This document shows, piece by piece, positions 17,936 to 27,605 of a DNA stretch of 64,000 nucleotides. Source of the DNA: JAVVVD01 sp036652795. GTDB lineage: Bacteria > Bacillota > Clostridia > Christensenellales > CAG-138. The notes under the pieces were generated by a model. It was not told the DNA's origin, searched no databases, and saw nothing but the letters and a program-made list of their open reading frames with translations. The stretch covers positions 21,422 to 85,421 of the forward strand of contig JAVVVD010000007.1 of NCBI GenBank assembly GCA_036652795.1, given 5' to 3'. The translations under genes and the position numbers were made by a program. Position 1 is the stretch's first letter, and every line of letters begins with the position of its first letter.

Positions 17936-19071
17936 CTTGCTTTCAATATTCTATATAGCTGAACGTATTTGCGTCCGCAATAGGTTGAACCCGATATGAG
18001 CTCGTAATGCGCGCTCCCCGTGGAGAATACGGCGATTGATCTGCCGTGTATCTCAAAATCAATTATATCGGAAATCGGTATCGAAACATCCCCCACATCA
18101 AGCCTATCCGCAAAGAAACTAGCTTCCCCGCGCGCGGCAATTTCGCTTGCGTGATCATCGCCCACCCTAAGCAGCGTCAAATCATCATCGCAAAAGGCCG
18201 GCGCATCGCCAAGATTGCGCGCTATGCGGCAAAGCTCCTCGTGCTGCCACTCGTCCCACTGGGTAATCGTTTTGAAACGGCCGCCTAGAAGGAAACCCGT
18301 ATTCTGATACGTTACAGATAATCCGCAATCACAAAAGAAGCTGCTCCCCTTGCTATGCAACGTGCCTATGCGGCCGCATTGCGGGCATATATATAGCGAA
18401 TGCTCCAGCCCTTCAGCCAGGCGCTTGCCCTCAAACGCCACAGGCTCCTGTATCTGCTGCGCATACGCATCCTCAAAAAGATCGCGCACAAGCATATCGT
18501 TTACCTGATCCACGCTCATAGCACGCAGCGTTTGTGCCGGATACACACCCACGCATTTGCCATGCATCCTTCCGCGCCGCAGCGTATATCCCCAGCGCGG
18601 CTGTGTAAAGTACCCGCCCTCAAGCCGGTATGTCACAAGCGTTGCTCCGCATGAGCGCACCAGCTTACCGGTAGATGGGAGTATCGGACAGGTCAATCCG
18701 TTGAATGATCTGTTTCCCTCTGCGAATATGCACACGTTATCCCCGCGCCTTAGGCGGCGGATTATTTCCATGGCGGTAGAAACAGCAAGGCTGCCCTTTA
18801 TACGGGAGATTGGGGCAAAGTATCGCATCAACAGGCGCGTAAGTATGCCCTTGCGGAATATATGTTCACTGGCCACAAAATACATCTGCTTTGGAAAACC
18901 CATTGCAATTACAAGTGAATCCCAATCCATATTGTGGTTTGCAAGCACCAGATAAGGCCCGTTAACATGCGTGACGATATCCGCCTGCATATTGAATTTC
19001 TGCTTCATATATGGCGTGAGCAGCCATCTAAAGAAGCTATATACCTGCTCATGTCTTTTTTTATTGTTCAT
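17932..19071 (-). CDS. PlsC-type acyltransferase fused to zinc ribbon and C-terminal beta domain
   Basis: Probable lysophospholipid acyltransferase. The first ~200 residues form the PlsC domain, with the HX4D motif H46-D51 and the EGxR motif E118-R121. A four-cysteine zinc-ribbon-like segment follows (C229, C232, C247, C249). The last ~110 residues are predicted strand-rich and resemble a PH/GRAM-like fold, a loose guess. The second half is absent from ordinary PlsC (about 240 residues) and may regulate it or bind lipid. It overlaps gltS by four bases. Confidence 0.8.
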   Translation of the reverse strand: MNNKKRHEQVYSFFRWLLTPYMKQKFNMQADIVTHVNGPYLVLANHNMDWDSLVIAMGFPKQMYFVASEHIFRKGILTRLLMRYFAPISRIKGSLAVSTAMEIIRRLRRGDNVCIFAEGNRSFNGLTCPILPSTGKLVRSCGATLVTYRLEGGYFTQPRWGYTLRRGRMHGKCVGVYPAQTLRAMSVDQVNDMLVRDLFEDAYAQQIQEPVAFEGKRLAEGLEHSLYICPQCGRIGTLHSKGSSFFCDCGLSVTYQNTGFLLGGRFKTITQWDEWQHEELCRIARNLGDAPAFCDDDLTLLRVGDDHASEIAARGEASFFADRLDVGDVSIPISDIIDFEIHGRSIAVFSTGSAHYELISGSTYCGRKYVQLYRILKAR

Positions 19072-19211
19072 ATGTTTAATTGTAGCGCAAACGCACTATT
19101 ATAGCCATAAAATTTTCAATTGATACCTGTAAGCTATATGGCAACAAGTTGTATCATAGTATATTTTCTGATAAAATATTACTATTCTATTTATTAAATT
19201 AGGAGGTCGCC

Positions 19212-20657
19212 ATGGAACACAAGCAAAAGGTCGGGCTCAACATCAGCGTGCGCACCTTTATCGGCGCAGTAGCGCTGCTGCTTATACTCATGCTGGCAGC
19301 TGGAATACTTACGCAGGTCGTCCCGCAGGGTAGCTTTCAGCGCGTTGTGGTGGACGGACGCGAGCAGGTCGTAGCAGGCTCATATGCCCAGCTTAGCGGC
19401 GCCGCCAAGCTGCCCGTATGGCGCTGGTTGACAGCGCCCTTTGAGGTGCTGCTATCAGGGGATTCCACTATCGCCATAGGTATTATGGTTTTTTTAACGC
19501 TTATTGGCGGCACGTTCTACATACTTGATAAAAGCGGAGTATTGCGCTATATAATGAGCAGCGTCATCAAAAGGTATGCGTCTCAAAAATACCGTATGCT
19601 TGCGGTGATGATCTTCATATTTATGCTGCTTGGCTCAACCGTAGGCATATTTGAAGAAACGATAACCCTTGTTCCTATCGCTGTGGCCATCGCCTTTTCC
19701 ATGGGTTGGGATTCGCTTGTAGGTCTTGGCATAAGCGCATTTGCCGTGGCAATGGGCTTTGGCGCAGGCACGTTTAACCCCTTTACTGTGGGCGTGGCAC
19801 AAAACCTTGCCGAGGTTCCTATGTTTTCCGGCGTATGGCTGCGCGCCGCGATATTTGCGCTTTCCTACGTCGTGCTGGTTTTGTTTATCAGCCGCTATGC
19901 CCGGCGCATCGAGGCAGACCCCGCACGCTCCATCACCCGCAAAACAGATGAACTATACCGCGATCGTTATGCTTCCGGTGTGGATGAGTCAGCGCTTAGC
20001 AATACCCATCTGCGACTTGCCACACGCATATTCGTGGCGTTTATACTGGTAGTATTCGCGTATATCGTGCTTGGGTTTTTTATAAAGCCGCTTGCCGACT
20101 ATACCCTTATCGTGATGGCTGTGATGTTTGCCGCAGCAGGGCTAGTATGCGGCGCAATCGCCCAATATGGCAAAACATTGGGCCGTGACTTTTTAAAGGG
20201 TATGCTCTCTGTGCTTCCCGCCGTGCTGCTTATCCTGCTGGCAATGAGCGTAAAGCAGATAATATCCGCCGGCGGCATAATGGACACAATACTATATTCG
20301 CTTTCCGGCAGCCTTGCCGGCGCGTCCTCATATGGCGCGGCGCTGTTAATATTCCTTATCGTGCTTGTTTTCAACGGCTTCATAGGCTCCGGCAGCGCCA
20401 AGGCATTTCTTCTCATTCCGCTTATAGCTCCGCTTGCCGACCTTTCCGGTGTAACGCGGCAAACAATGATACTTGCCTTCGTGCTTGGCGATGGATTTTC
20501 AAATATGATCTATCCCACCAATGCGGCGCTGCTGATTATGCTTGGCCTTACAGGCACGAGCTGGGGCAAGTGGTTCCGCTGGACATGGAAGATGCAGCTT
20601 ATAATGCTGATAATGAGCGTTGCTGCGCTGTGTCTGGCCGTAGGTATCGGGTATTAA
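19212..20657 (+). CDS. YfcC-family membrane transporter
   Basis: Predicted secondary transporter of the YfcC/DcuC-like group, whose members carry C4-dicarboxylates, short fatty acids or amino acids. The 481-residue product has about 12 hydrophobic segments. Family features are the glycine-rich GTFNPFTVGVAQNLAEVP, an acidic EETITLVPI helix, and GDGFSNMIYPTN near the C-terminus. Substrate unknown. AGGAGG stands 7 bases before the ATG, and it is transcribed divergently from the acyltransferase. Confidence 0.85.
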   Translation: MEHKQKVGLNISVRTFIGAVALLLILMLAAGILTQVVPQGSFQRVVVDGREQVVAGSYAQLSGAAKLPVWRWLTAPFEVLLSGDSTIAIGIMVFLTLIGGTFYILDKSGVLRYIMSSVIKRYASQKYRMLAVMIFIFMLLGSTVGIFEETITLVPIAVAIAFSMGWDSLVGLGISAFAVAMGFGAGTFNPFTVGVAQNLAEVPMFSGVWLRAAIFALSYVVLVLFISRYARRIEADPARSITRKTDELYRDRYASGVDESALSNTHLRLATRIFVAFILVVFAYIVLGFFIKPLADYTLIVMAVMFAAAGLVCGAIAQYGKTLGRDFLKGMLSVLPAVLLILLAMSVKQIISAGGIMDTILYSLSGSLAGASSYGAALLIFLIVLVFNGFIGSGSAKAFLLIPLIAPLADLSGVTRQTMILAFVLGDGFSNMIYPTNAALLIMLGLTGTSWGKWFRWTWKMQLIMLIMSVAALCLAVGIGY

Positions 20658-20696
20658 TCGGTGTAGCTCCATTACAGCATAATATTCCTTTGCACA

Positions 20697-20742
20697 AAAA
20701 AACTGCCTTGCTGAATTTATTTAATCAGTAAAGCAGTTTTTA
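20697..20742. terminator. Bidirectional terminator between yfcC-like gene and aldo/keto reductase gene
   Basis: An imperfect stem (AAAAACTGC paired with GCAGTTTTT, plus CTGA/TCAG) has A's on one side and U's on the other. It serves the two convergent genes. Confidence 0.8.
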
Positions 20743-20744
20743 TT

Positions 20745-21848
20745 TTATTCCTCCATTTTAGCCTGAGCCACCTCGCGCAGCCGCTCTATTATGGGCAGGT
20801 GCTGTGTGCATAGGCTCTCGCACTGGCCACAGGCCACGCACTTGTCCGCATCCTTTGGATCAAGCCCCCAGTGCCCGACCGCCTCCGCCATATCCTCGCC
20901 AAGCAGCTTGCGGTTGTATGCATCCATCAGGCGCGGAATATGGATATCCTGCGGGCAGTGATCGCAGTAACCGCATCCCGTACACATGTCCCTGAGCATT
21001 TCGCCTTCGTTCTTCCATTTTTCGTTTAGTTCGCTGGCAGGCTGTTCCACAAGGCCTTCTAGCGCAAGCACCGCATCGTCCACGTGCCGCTTGGTTGTGA
21101 AGCCGTTTAGCGCTACGGTTATCTCCTTATGCGAAGCCACAAATCGCAGTGCAGCCTGTGTGGGCGTTAGGTCTGTGCCCTCAGCAAGGTAAGCAAAGCG
21201 TTCCGGATTGCGTGGTATAAGGCCGCCCGCCACCGCGTTCATCGCAACCACCGCCATCCCCTTTTCGTGGGCTGCGGATATACCGCTTTGGCGGAATCTA
21301 TGGTTAAGCGCATTGTAACCGATTAGCATCGCTTCGAATTTATCCTGCTCCACCACCTTTTCCAGCTCGTTGCCAGGCATATGTGATGAAACCGCTATGC
21401 GTTTTATCAGGCCCTGCGCCTTTGCCTCCTCAAACCATCCATACATTGTGCCGCACTGCATTTCGTATTGCTCCAGTGACATCATACACCATAGATGATA
21501 TACGTCTATATAATCCACGCGCAGTCTTGTTAGGCTGGTTTCAAGGCGGCGGAAGAACCCTTCTTTTGTGGGGGGCTTTCCAATTTGGCCGAAGTTTGTT
21601 TTGCTGCTAACGATAAAGCTATCTCTTGGAAGCTGGCAAAGCGCCATTCCAAGTATCTCCTCGCTTTTATCGCCACAATAGGTTGGCGCACTGTCAAAAT
21701 AGTTGATTCCGCGCTCATGCGCATACAGCGCTACCTCGGCGCACTCATTAAACCTGCCCGCCTTAACAAGCTCTTCATCAAAGCGCATGCAGCCCATACC
21801 CACCGCCGACACCTTGAAATCCTTATTTCCGTATTGCTTATAATACAT
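20745..21848 (-). CDS. Aldo/keto reductase with C-terminal 4Fe-4S clusters
   Basis: NAD(P)H-dependent oxidoreductase of 367 residues. The TIM-barrel AKR domain (about 1-270) shows the tetrad region NYFDSAPTY, SSKTNFG and VYHLW. It is followed by a ferredoxin-like tail with two cysteine sets, CTGCGYCDHCP and CVACGQCESLC, each able to hold a 4Fe-4S cluster. Such fusions are common in anaerobes. Physiological substrate unknown. It lies 18 bp after the HAD gene, probably in one operon. Confidence 0.9.
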   Translation of the reverse strand: MYYKQYGNKDFKVSAVGMGCMRFDEELVKAGRFNECAEVALYAHERGINYFDSAPTYCGDKSEEILGMALCQLPRDSFIVSSKTNFGQIGKPPTKEGFFRRLETSLTRLRVDYIDVYHLWCMMSLEQYEMQCGTMYGWFEEAKAQGLIKRIAVSSHMPGNELEKVVEQDKFEAMLIGYNALNHRFRQSGISAAHEKGMAVVAMNAVAGGLIPRNPERFAYLAEGTDLTPTQAALRFVASHKEITVALNGFTTKRHVDDAVLALEGLVEQPASELNEKWKNEGEMLRDMCTGCGYCDHCPQDIHIPRLMDAYNRKLLGEDMAEAVGHWGLDPKDADKCVACGQCESLCTQHLPIIERLREVAQAKMEE

Positions 21849-21866
21849 CCGTCTACCTCGCCTGTT

Positions 21867-22715
21867 CTATTCACATTCGTCAAGCTGCGCCATATCGTCA
21901 AGGTGAAGCTGCATGGCGCGATTAAGTGTTCGTACCTGATCCAGCACCGCAAACACCGTGTTTTCCATCTTACTGCCCTTGCCATAATCCGCTGGTATGA
22001 TATAATCCACGCGCCCATGCCGCAGCAGGCTTTGGGCAACCTCTATATCATCCTGATACACCGCGATAGAATGGCCGCCATTTTGCTTTACCAGCTTCAT
22101 ACAGGGTACATCCGTTAGTCCATCGCCTATGTATATCATATTTGGAAACGGTACGCGATGCTTTCCAGGCGGCGTATATCCGTTTAGCTCCTTATGCTCC
22201 GTCACATCCAATACGCCCTTGTTTATCCTATACAAAAACTGAGTTTTACTGGTATAATTTACGGCCATCGCAGGCCAAAACGGCACCCCGCGCTCGTCAT
22301 AGCAAAACTCGCCCGCGTATATCTCCTTAAAAAAGCGCGCTATATGTGTGCCGCCTATTATCTCCTTTAGTCCTGAAGAGATTATGTAATGCTCCACCGT
22401 AAGCCCCAGCTTTTCGCCGTATTTGTTTACCCGGTCAAACCATGTGGTAACTCCTGGAAAAAACTGCACGCTCTTGCCCAGCTCGCAAAACACCTCACGG
22501 GTAATCAACATCTTGCCGCGCGACTCCTGCACCATAGCAAGCATGTATGATAGCATATCGTCCATATTATACTGCTTAGTCAATTTATTGCATTGATTCC
22601 AAAAATCGCTCCCCTGCATACCTATGCCGGGTATAAAGGCATATTCCTGCATATCCTTAGGTGAAAGCGTTTTATCAAAATCATACATCATCGCAATTAT
22701 AGGTTCCTGTGCCAT
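21867..22715 (-). CDS. HAD-family phosphatase
   Basis: Haloacid-dehalogenase-type hydrolase of 282 residues. The nucleophile motif YDFDKTLS (DxDxT) is at about 12-19, SSGLKE supplies motif II, and YIGDGLTDVPCMK is the metal-binding motif IV. The cap region between motifs I and II is helical, as in phosphoserine-phosphatase relatives. Substrate not recognisable. GGAGG stands upstream of the start, and the aldo/keto reductase gene follows directly. Confidence 0.85.
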   Translation of the reverse strand: MAQEPIIAMMYDFDKTLSPKDMQEYAFIPGIGMQGSDFWNQCNKLTKQYNMDDMLSYMLAMVQESRGKMLITREVFCELGKSVQFFPGVTTWFDRVNKYGEKLGLTVEHYIISSGLKEIIGGTHIARFFKEIYAGEFCYDERGVPFWPAMAVNYTSKTQFLYRINKGVLDVTEHKELNGYTPPGKHRVPFPNMIYIGDGLTDVPCMKLVKQNGGHSIAVYQDDIEVAQSLLRHGRVDYIIPADYGKGSKMENTVFAVLDQVRTLNRAMQLHLDDMAQLDECE

Positions 22716-22823
22716 ACATACACCTCCTCACGATGATTGTATCGTATGGCGGCCTGGTGTGCAACAAAAAAGTCCCCCTCCACATTTTACCTTTGATCAA
22801 TGATGTTGTTTTGAGGATTCAAA

Positions 22824-22832
22824 TGGTATAAT
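22824..22832 (+). promoter_or_regulatory. Extended -10 promoter six bases before LCP copy 2
   Basis: TGGTATAAT ends only six bases before the ATG at 22839, and no ribosome site exists between. Transcription would start at or within a base or two of the start codon. The -35 region is weak (TTGTTT with a 15-bp spacer). Confidence 0.6.
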
Positions 22833-22838
22833 TAGCGC

Positions 22839-24323
22839 ATGGATAAAAAAATCAAAAGCGGCTTTTCTATAAAACGCGTACTGCTGATAACGGCGATAGC
22901 ATTGGGTGCGCTTATGCTGTTTATAGGTCTGCGCTATGCCTATATCATGTTCATAAACCCTATGAGCGCGTTTGAAGCACCCCCCACGCCCACAGCCTCA
23001 TCGCCCACGCCGGCGCCAATTGTTACGCCGCCTCAGCCTGTGATCACACCTTCGCCTACGGCAACGCCGCAGCCGACCGAAACGATCACGCCTGTTGGGG
23101 ATACCGCCTTCATGCAAGATAAGGTAAACATACTCTTTTTGGGTTGGGATCAAAGCCCTGAGCGCGAGGATGAAACAAGCGATGTATTCCGCGATGAAAC
23201 AAACAATTTCCGCAGCGATGTAATTATGCTCATGTGCGCCGACTTCAAGAATAAAACTGTGCATCTCATCTCCATCCCCAGGGATTCCTATGCACCTATA
23301 TATAATGACAGGGGCGAATTATACTCCACAAAAGGCCATTGGAAGATAAATGCCGCATTTGCCAAGGGTGGCAGCGCCGAGGGAAAGCGCGGCTTTGAAT
23401 TTGCCATTAACACCGTAAGCCGCTTGCTTGGCGTACCCATAGATCATTATGCAGGCGTTGATATGGATGGGCTAAAGGCGGTTGTAAACGCCATGGGCGG
23501 CATAACATACGATGTTGATGTGCGCATAGTGCTAAACGGGCGTGTGCTTGAAAAGGGTAAGCAGCATCTTGATGGGCAGCAGGTACTGGATTACTGCCGC
23601 GCGCGCAAGGGCATAAGCACGGATGTGGGCCGCAACGACCGCCAACAGCGTATGCTCTTCGCCATATTCAACAAGCTAAAGTCCACCCAACAGCTTCTTA
23701 AGATGCCAAAGATATATAAGTCTGTGCGCGGCTATGTGCATACCGACCTTACTACAGACCAGATCGCCGCATTGGCAGCGCTTGGCATGGAGCTAAACTC
23801 CTCAAACCTTAAGCGTCACACGCTTGCAGGCGAATATAATTCAAGCACCCCCTATACCCATGCCAATTATTACCTGATAGATAATGAGGCGCTGCGCGCA
23901 CTTATAAAGGATATATTTGGAATTGTTATACCGCTCAATCCTCGCTATGATGTAAACTACGTTAAGGCCGATATCATGGCAAAGGACATACAGGTGTACA
24001 TCAATGCGGCGGACTATCTTGCCGCAAAGGCTTACGCCGCCGCACAAAGCACAGCAGCAAACGCCTCACAAGATGTCGCGCTGAGTGCCTGTAACGAGCT
24101 TGCGCGTATGGCGCTGCGTAAACAAAGGCTTTACACGCTGAGCCATAGGGGCGATGGCGCGGATATTAATATACCATTTGCCTTGCAGGACATGCAGCGT
24201 GAACGCGATGCGCTGTTGCTGGATATGGCTGCACTGTGCAACACGCTTGGGCTTACACAAAAAGACATCCCTAAATCCAGGGTGCCCAGCGAGCTGTATT
24301 CGCTGCTAAATCCGCAAACATGA
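22839..24323 (+). CDS. LytR-CpsA-Psr (LCP) family cell-wall glycopolymer ligase, copy 2
   Basis: Second LCP protein, 494 residues: charged start, one membrane segment (about 12-33), a Pro/Thr linker of roughly 45 residues, then the LCP domain. It shares the core YDVDVRIVLNGRVLEKG and the arginine-rich CRARKGISTDVGRNDRQQR with the copy at 14964, so the two are recent paralogues. It lies on the opposite strand, about 6.4 kb away. No Shine-Dalgarno site precedes the ATG and the mRNA may be leaderless. The C-terminal ~100 residues are divergent. Confidence 0.92.
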   Translation: MDKKIKSGFSIKRVLLITAIALGALMLFIGLRYAYIMFINPMSAFEAPPTPTASSPTPAPIVTPPQPVITPSPTATPQPTETITPVGDTAFMQDKVNILFLGWDQSPEREDETSDVFRDETNNFRSDVIMLMCADFKNKTVHLISIPRDSYAPIYNDRGELYSTKGHWKINAAFAKGGSAEGKRGFEFAINTVSRLLGVPIDHYAGVDMDGLKAVVNAMGGITYDVDVRIVLNGRVLEKGKQHLDGQQVLDYCRARKGISTDVGRNDRQQRMLFAIFNKLKSTQQLLKMPKIYKSVRGYVHTDLTTDQIAALAALGMELNSSNLKRHTLAGEYNSSTPYTHANYYLIDNEALRALIKDIFGIVIPLNPRYDVNYVKADIMAKDIQVYINAADYLAAKAYAAAQSTAANASQDVALSACNELARMALRKQRLYTLSHRGDGADINIPFALQDMQRERDALLLDMAALCNTLGLTQKDIPKSRVPSELYSLLNPQT

Positions 24324-24347
24324 TATGCTAATAATACAAATGCGTGC

Positions 24348-24376
24348 TTGATATTGAAAGGCTTAGCGTGTAATAT
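24348..24376 (+). promoter_or_regulatory. Promoter of pit-DUF47 operon
   Basis: TTGATA (24348-24353) and TAATAT (24371-24376) are separated by 17 bp, 41 bp before the proposed start of the transporter. Confidence 0.6.
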
Positions 24377-24417
24377 TAATGTATATTCACACATAATCAG
24401 AGAGGCCGACCCTTAAT

Positions 24418-25494
24418 TTGGGCCGCGTTCGTGCATATATGAATGTTTCCTTCCCCGAATTCATTGCGCAACTTGTGAGCAACCCTGCACTATTTATAAC
24501 GGTGTTGCTTACCCTTTGCGTTATACTCGTTAACGGGTGGACCGATGCGCCAAACGCCATCGCCACCTGCATATCCACCAGATCCATGGGGCCGCGCGCC
24601 GCGATAGCCATGGCGGCAATATTCAACTTTTTAGGCGTATTGGTAATGACCTTCATAAGCCGCTCCGTAGCCGCTACAATATACAATATGGTGGATTTTT
24701 CCGGCAATACAAGCGATGCAACCATCGCCCTGTGCGCCGGTATGTTCGCAATCGTGGCATGGGCTACGGCGGCATGGAAATTCGGCATACCTACCAGCGA
24801 AAGTCATGCGCTTATAGCCGGAATATCAGGTGCCGCGATAGCGCTACAGGGTGGACTTTCCGGAATAAATGGCGCCGAATGGGTAAAGGTGCTGTATGGC
24901 CTTGGGCTATCCTCGATACTGGGCTTTGCGCTTGGCTTCCTCACAACAAGGCTTACAGAGTGCATTTGCCGCGGCATGGATCGCCGCAAGATGGATAAGG
25001 TATTCAAAAATGCGCAGATCGGCGGTGCGGCCGCAATGGCATTCATGCATGGCGCTCAGGATGGGCAGAAGTTTATAGGCGTGTTTCTACTTGGCGTATT
25101 TCTTGCAAGGGGCGACGGCGCCGTTACCTCCTTTGATTCCATACCTATATGGCTTGTGATACTCTGCTCCCTAGTGATGTCGCTTGGCACATCCATAGGC
25201 GGACTTCGCATAATAAAGGCAGTTGGTATGGATATGGTCAAGCTGCATAAATATCAGGGCTTTGCAGCAGACACCGCGGCAGCCCTATGCCTGCTGTTGG
25301 CGTCCCTTACCGGCATACCGGTGAGCACCACCCACACTAAAACCACCGCAATAATGGGCGTTGGCGCCGCAAAGCGGCTATCCTCGGTAAATTGGGGTAT
25401 AGTGCGCGAAATGGCGCTTGCCTGGATTCTGACATTCCCCTGCTGCGGCCTTATAGGTTATTTTATGGCCAAAGCATTTATTATGATATTCTGA
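24418..25494 (+). CDS. Inorganic phosphate transporter, Pit family
   Basis: Low-affinity phosphate permease driven by a proton or metal-phosphate gradient. The 358-residue product has about ten hydrophobic segments. It carries the two Pit signature repeats: NGWTDAPNAIATCISTRS near the N-terminus and AFMHGAQDGQKFIGV near the middle. The GIPVSTTHTKTTAIMGVG motif lies near the C-terminus. The start may be this TTG (weak AGAGG upstream) or the ATG at 24439; neither has a good ribosome site. It is followed closely by its usual DUF47 partner. Confidence 0.92.
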   Translation: MGRVRAYMNVSFPEFIAQLVSNPALFITVLLTLCVILVNGWTDAPNAIATCISTRSMGPRAAIAMAAIFNFLGVLVMTFISRSVAATIYNMVDFSGNTSDATIALCAGMFAIVAWATAAWKFGIPTSESHALIAGISGAAIALQGGLSGINGAEWVKVLYGLGLSSILGFALGFLTTRLTECICRGMDRRKMDKVFKNAQIGGAAAMAFMHGAQDGQKFIGVFLLGVFLARGDGAVTSFDSIPIWLVILCSLVMSLGTSIGGLRIIKAVGMDMVKLHKYQGFAADTAAALCLLLASLTGIPVSTTHTKTTAIMGVGAAKRLSSVNWGIVREMALAWILTFPCCGLIGYFMAKAFIMIF

Positions 25495-25510
25495 TCGGAG
25501 GCAATTATAT

Positions 25511-26131
25511 ATGTCACGCAAACAGGACAGCTACTATTACGACAGCTTCGTTATGCTGTCGGATTACTTCTGCCAGGGCGCCATTTTTTTGGAAACCACC
25601 CTGCGCGAATTCGACCCTAACACATTGAGCGCACGTATTGAAGAGCTTCATCGCATAGAGCATGCGGCGGATATGAGCAAGCATGAGGTTATGAAAAAGC
25701 TGGTGCGCGAGTTTATCACACCCATTGAGCGCGAGGATATAATGCTTATTCTTCAGCGTATCGACGATGTTACGGATGCGCTGGAGGATGTACTGCGCAG
25801 GATGTATATGTACAACCTTACCTCCGTGCCTAAGGATGCTGTTACATTTGCGGCCATAATACGCGAATGCTGCGAGGCCACAAAATGCCTGCTACAAGAG
25901 TTCCACGACTTCAAGCGCTCTAAAATGCTGCGCGAACACCTTATAACGATCAACACCAAGGAGGAGGAGGGCGATAAACTGCACCTTGAGGTAATACGCA
26001 GACTTGGCGTGGCAGGCGACCCCCTCTATATAATGCGATGGAGCAGGATGTACGATGGCCTTGAAAAATGCTGCGACGCCTGTGAGGACGTGAGCGACGC
26101 TATTGAATCCGTGATAATGAAAAACACATAA
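25511..26131 (+). CDS. DUF47/PhoU-like Pit accessory protein
   Basis: Helical PhoU-like protein of 206 residues that commonly accompanies Pit transporters and probably controls phosphate uptake. Typical stretches are HEVMKKLVREFITPIEREDI and LMLILQRIDDVTDALED. No membrane segment. It starts 16 bp after the pit stop with a GGAGG site, so the pair is one operon. Confidence 0.9.
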   Translation: MSRKQDSYYYDSFVMLSDYFCQGAIFLETTLREFDPNTLSARIEELHRIEHAADMSKHEVMKKLVREFITPIEREDIMLILQRIDDVTDALEDVLRRMYMYNLTSVPKDAVTFAAIIRECCEATKCLLQEFHDFKRSKMLREHLITINTKEEEGDKLHLEVIRRLGVAGDPLYIMRWSRMYDGLEKCCDACEDVSDAIESVIMKNT

Positions 26132-26148
26132 TATTGGAGGCTATGGCT

Positions 26149-27588
26149 ATGTGGTGGCTTGTATTCCCCGCCCTTGTGGCGGCATTCCTTATCCTGATAA
26201 TTGTGCGCGCACTCTGCTTTATACCTAAGCCACATCACAAAGTCCCTCTGCGTGATGTGCAGGTGAATAGCGATACCGTCTGCTCACATCTAGCCCAAAT
26301 GATACGCTGCCGCACCATATCCTGTTCGGATGAATCTCAAAGGGACGAGGCGGAATTTGAAAAATTTCGCAACCTGCTTATCGAGCTTTACCCTAATATA
26401 CAGCACGCCTGTACGCTTGAGTACGTTGGCAACGGCGGCATACTCTATAAGCTACCCGGTCAAAGCAGCGATGCGCCCTCCGTATTCATGTCGCATTACG
26501 ACGTGGTTCCCGCTGATGACGCCGCGTGGGATAAGCCTCCCTTTGATGCGGTAATTGAAGACGGAGTGCTGTGGGGACGCGGTACGCTGGATACTAAAAC
26601 AACGCTGTTGGCCACGCTAGAAAGCGCCGAGATGTTAATAGCCGGCGGCTTTATTCCTAAAAACGATATGTATTTTGCCTTTGGCGCAGATGAGGAGCTT
26701 TCCGGCACCTGCGCTCAGGCCATGGTTGAGCAGTTCAAGGCCCGCGGGATAACCCCCGCATTTGTGTTTGACGAGGGCGGCGCCGTTGTTGAGGGCGTGT
26801 TCCCCGGTCTAAAGCAGCCCTGTGCCTTAATCGGCACCGGCGAAAAGGGTTATTTGGATGTGGACTTCACAATCTGCAACAATGGCGGCCATGCTTCAAC
26901 CCCGCCACCGCATACCTCAGTGGGACTCTTGGCAAATGCAGTGGCGAACGTTGAAAACCATCCATTCCCACGAAAGCTTACAAAGCCCGTTGCCGAACTA
27001 CTCGATACGCTTGGTAGGCATTCGTCCTTTTTATACCGGCTGATATTCGCAAACCTCTGGTGTTTTATGCCGCTGCTGGATGCCATATGCAAATCTTCCG
27101 GCGGTGAGCTTAACGCAATGCTCCGAACCACCTGCGCGTTCACACGTATGCAGGGCAGCTCAGCACCAAACGTGCTGCCTCCATGCGCAATGGTCGGCGC
27201 AAATCTGCGCATAATAGGCGGTGAAACCCCTGAGTTTGTGCTGGATCATCTCAGATGTGTTGTGCACAGCGACAAAATATCCTTAACCGGCAGTCCCGCC
27301 GGTCTTAATCATCCCTCGTCATTCTCCGATACCTCCGGCAAAGCCTGGGAAAAGCTTAGCGCCGCCATAGCCCAAACGTGGCCCGATGCAATAATCTCGC
27401 CATATCTTATGGTTGCCGGCAGCGATTCCACCTACTATTCGCACATAAGCAAGTATGTCTACCGGTTTTCCGGTATGGCACTCACGAGCGATGAGCGTGC
27501 CCGTATGCATGGCCATAATGAGCGTATCCCACTTTCAAAAGTCATTGCCACAGTGCAGTTCTACGTAAGGCTGATGGAAATGTTTTAA
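26149..27588 (+). CDS. M20-family metallopeptidase with N-terminal membrane anchor
   Basis: Zinc-dependent peptidase or amidohydrolase of 479 residues, resembling the carboxypeptidase S/PM20D1 branch. One N-terminal membrane segment comes first. Metal and catalytic motifs follow: MSHYDVVP, GRGTLDTKT, GADEELSG and a late HGHNERIP. The internal dimerisation domain contains GGHASTPPPHTS. The frame is open from a TTG at 26134, but GGAGG at 26136-26140 fits the ATG at 26149 (8-base gap). It may supply amino acids to the fermentation pathways here. It follows the DUF47 gene without a terminator. Confidence 0.85.
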   Translation: MWWLVFPALVAAFLILIIVRALCFIPKPHHKVPLRDVQVNSDTVCSHLAQMIRCRTISCSDESQRDEAEFEKFRNLLIELYPNIQHACTLEYVGNGGILYKLPGQSSDAPSVFMSHYDVVPADDAAWDKPPFDAVIEDGVLWGRGTLDTKTTLLATLESAEMLIAGGFIPKNDMYFAFGADEELSGTCAQAMVEQFKARGITPAFVFDEGGAVVEGVFPGLKQPCALIGTGEKGYLDVDFTICNNGGHASTPPPHTSVGLLANAVANVENHPFPRKLTKPVAELLDTLGRHSSFLYRLIFANLWCFMPLLDAICKSSGGELNAMLRTTCAFTRMQGSSAPNVLPPCAMVGANLRIIGGETPEFVLDHLRCVVHSDKISLTGSPAGLNHPSSFSDTSGKAWEKLSAAIAQTWPDAIISPYLMVAGSDSTYYSHISKYVYRFSGMALTSDERARMHGHNERIPLSKVIATVQFYVRLMEMF

Positions 27589-27605
27589 TCATATATACCG
27601 GCATC

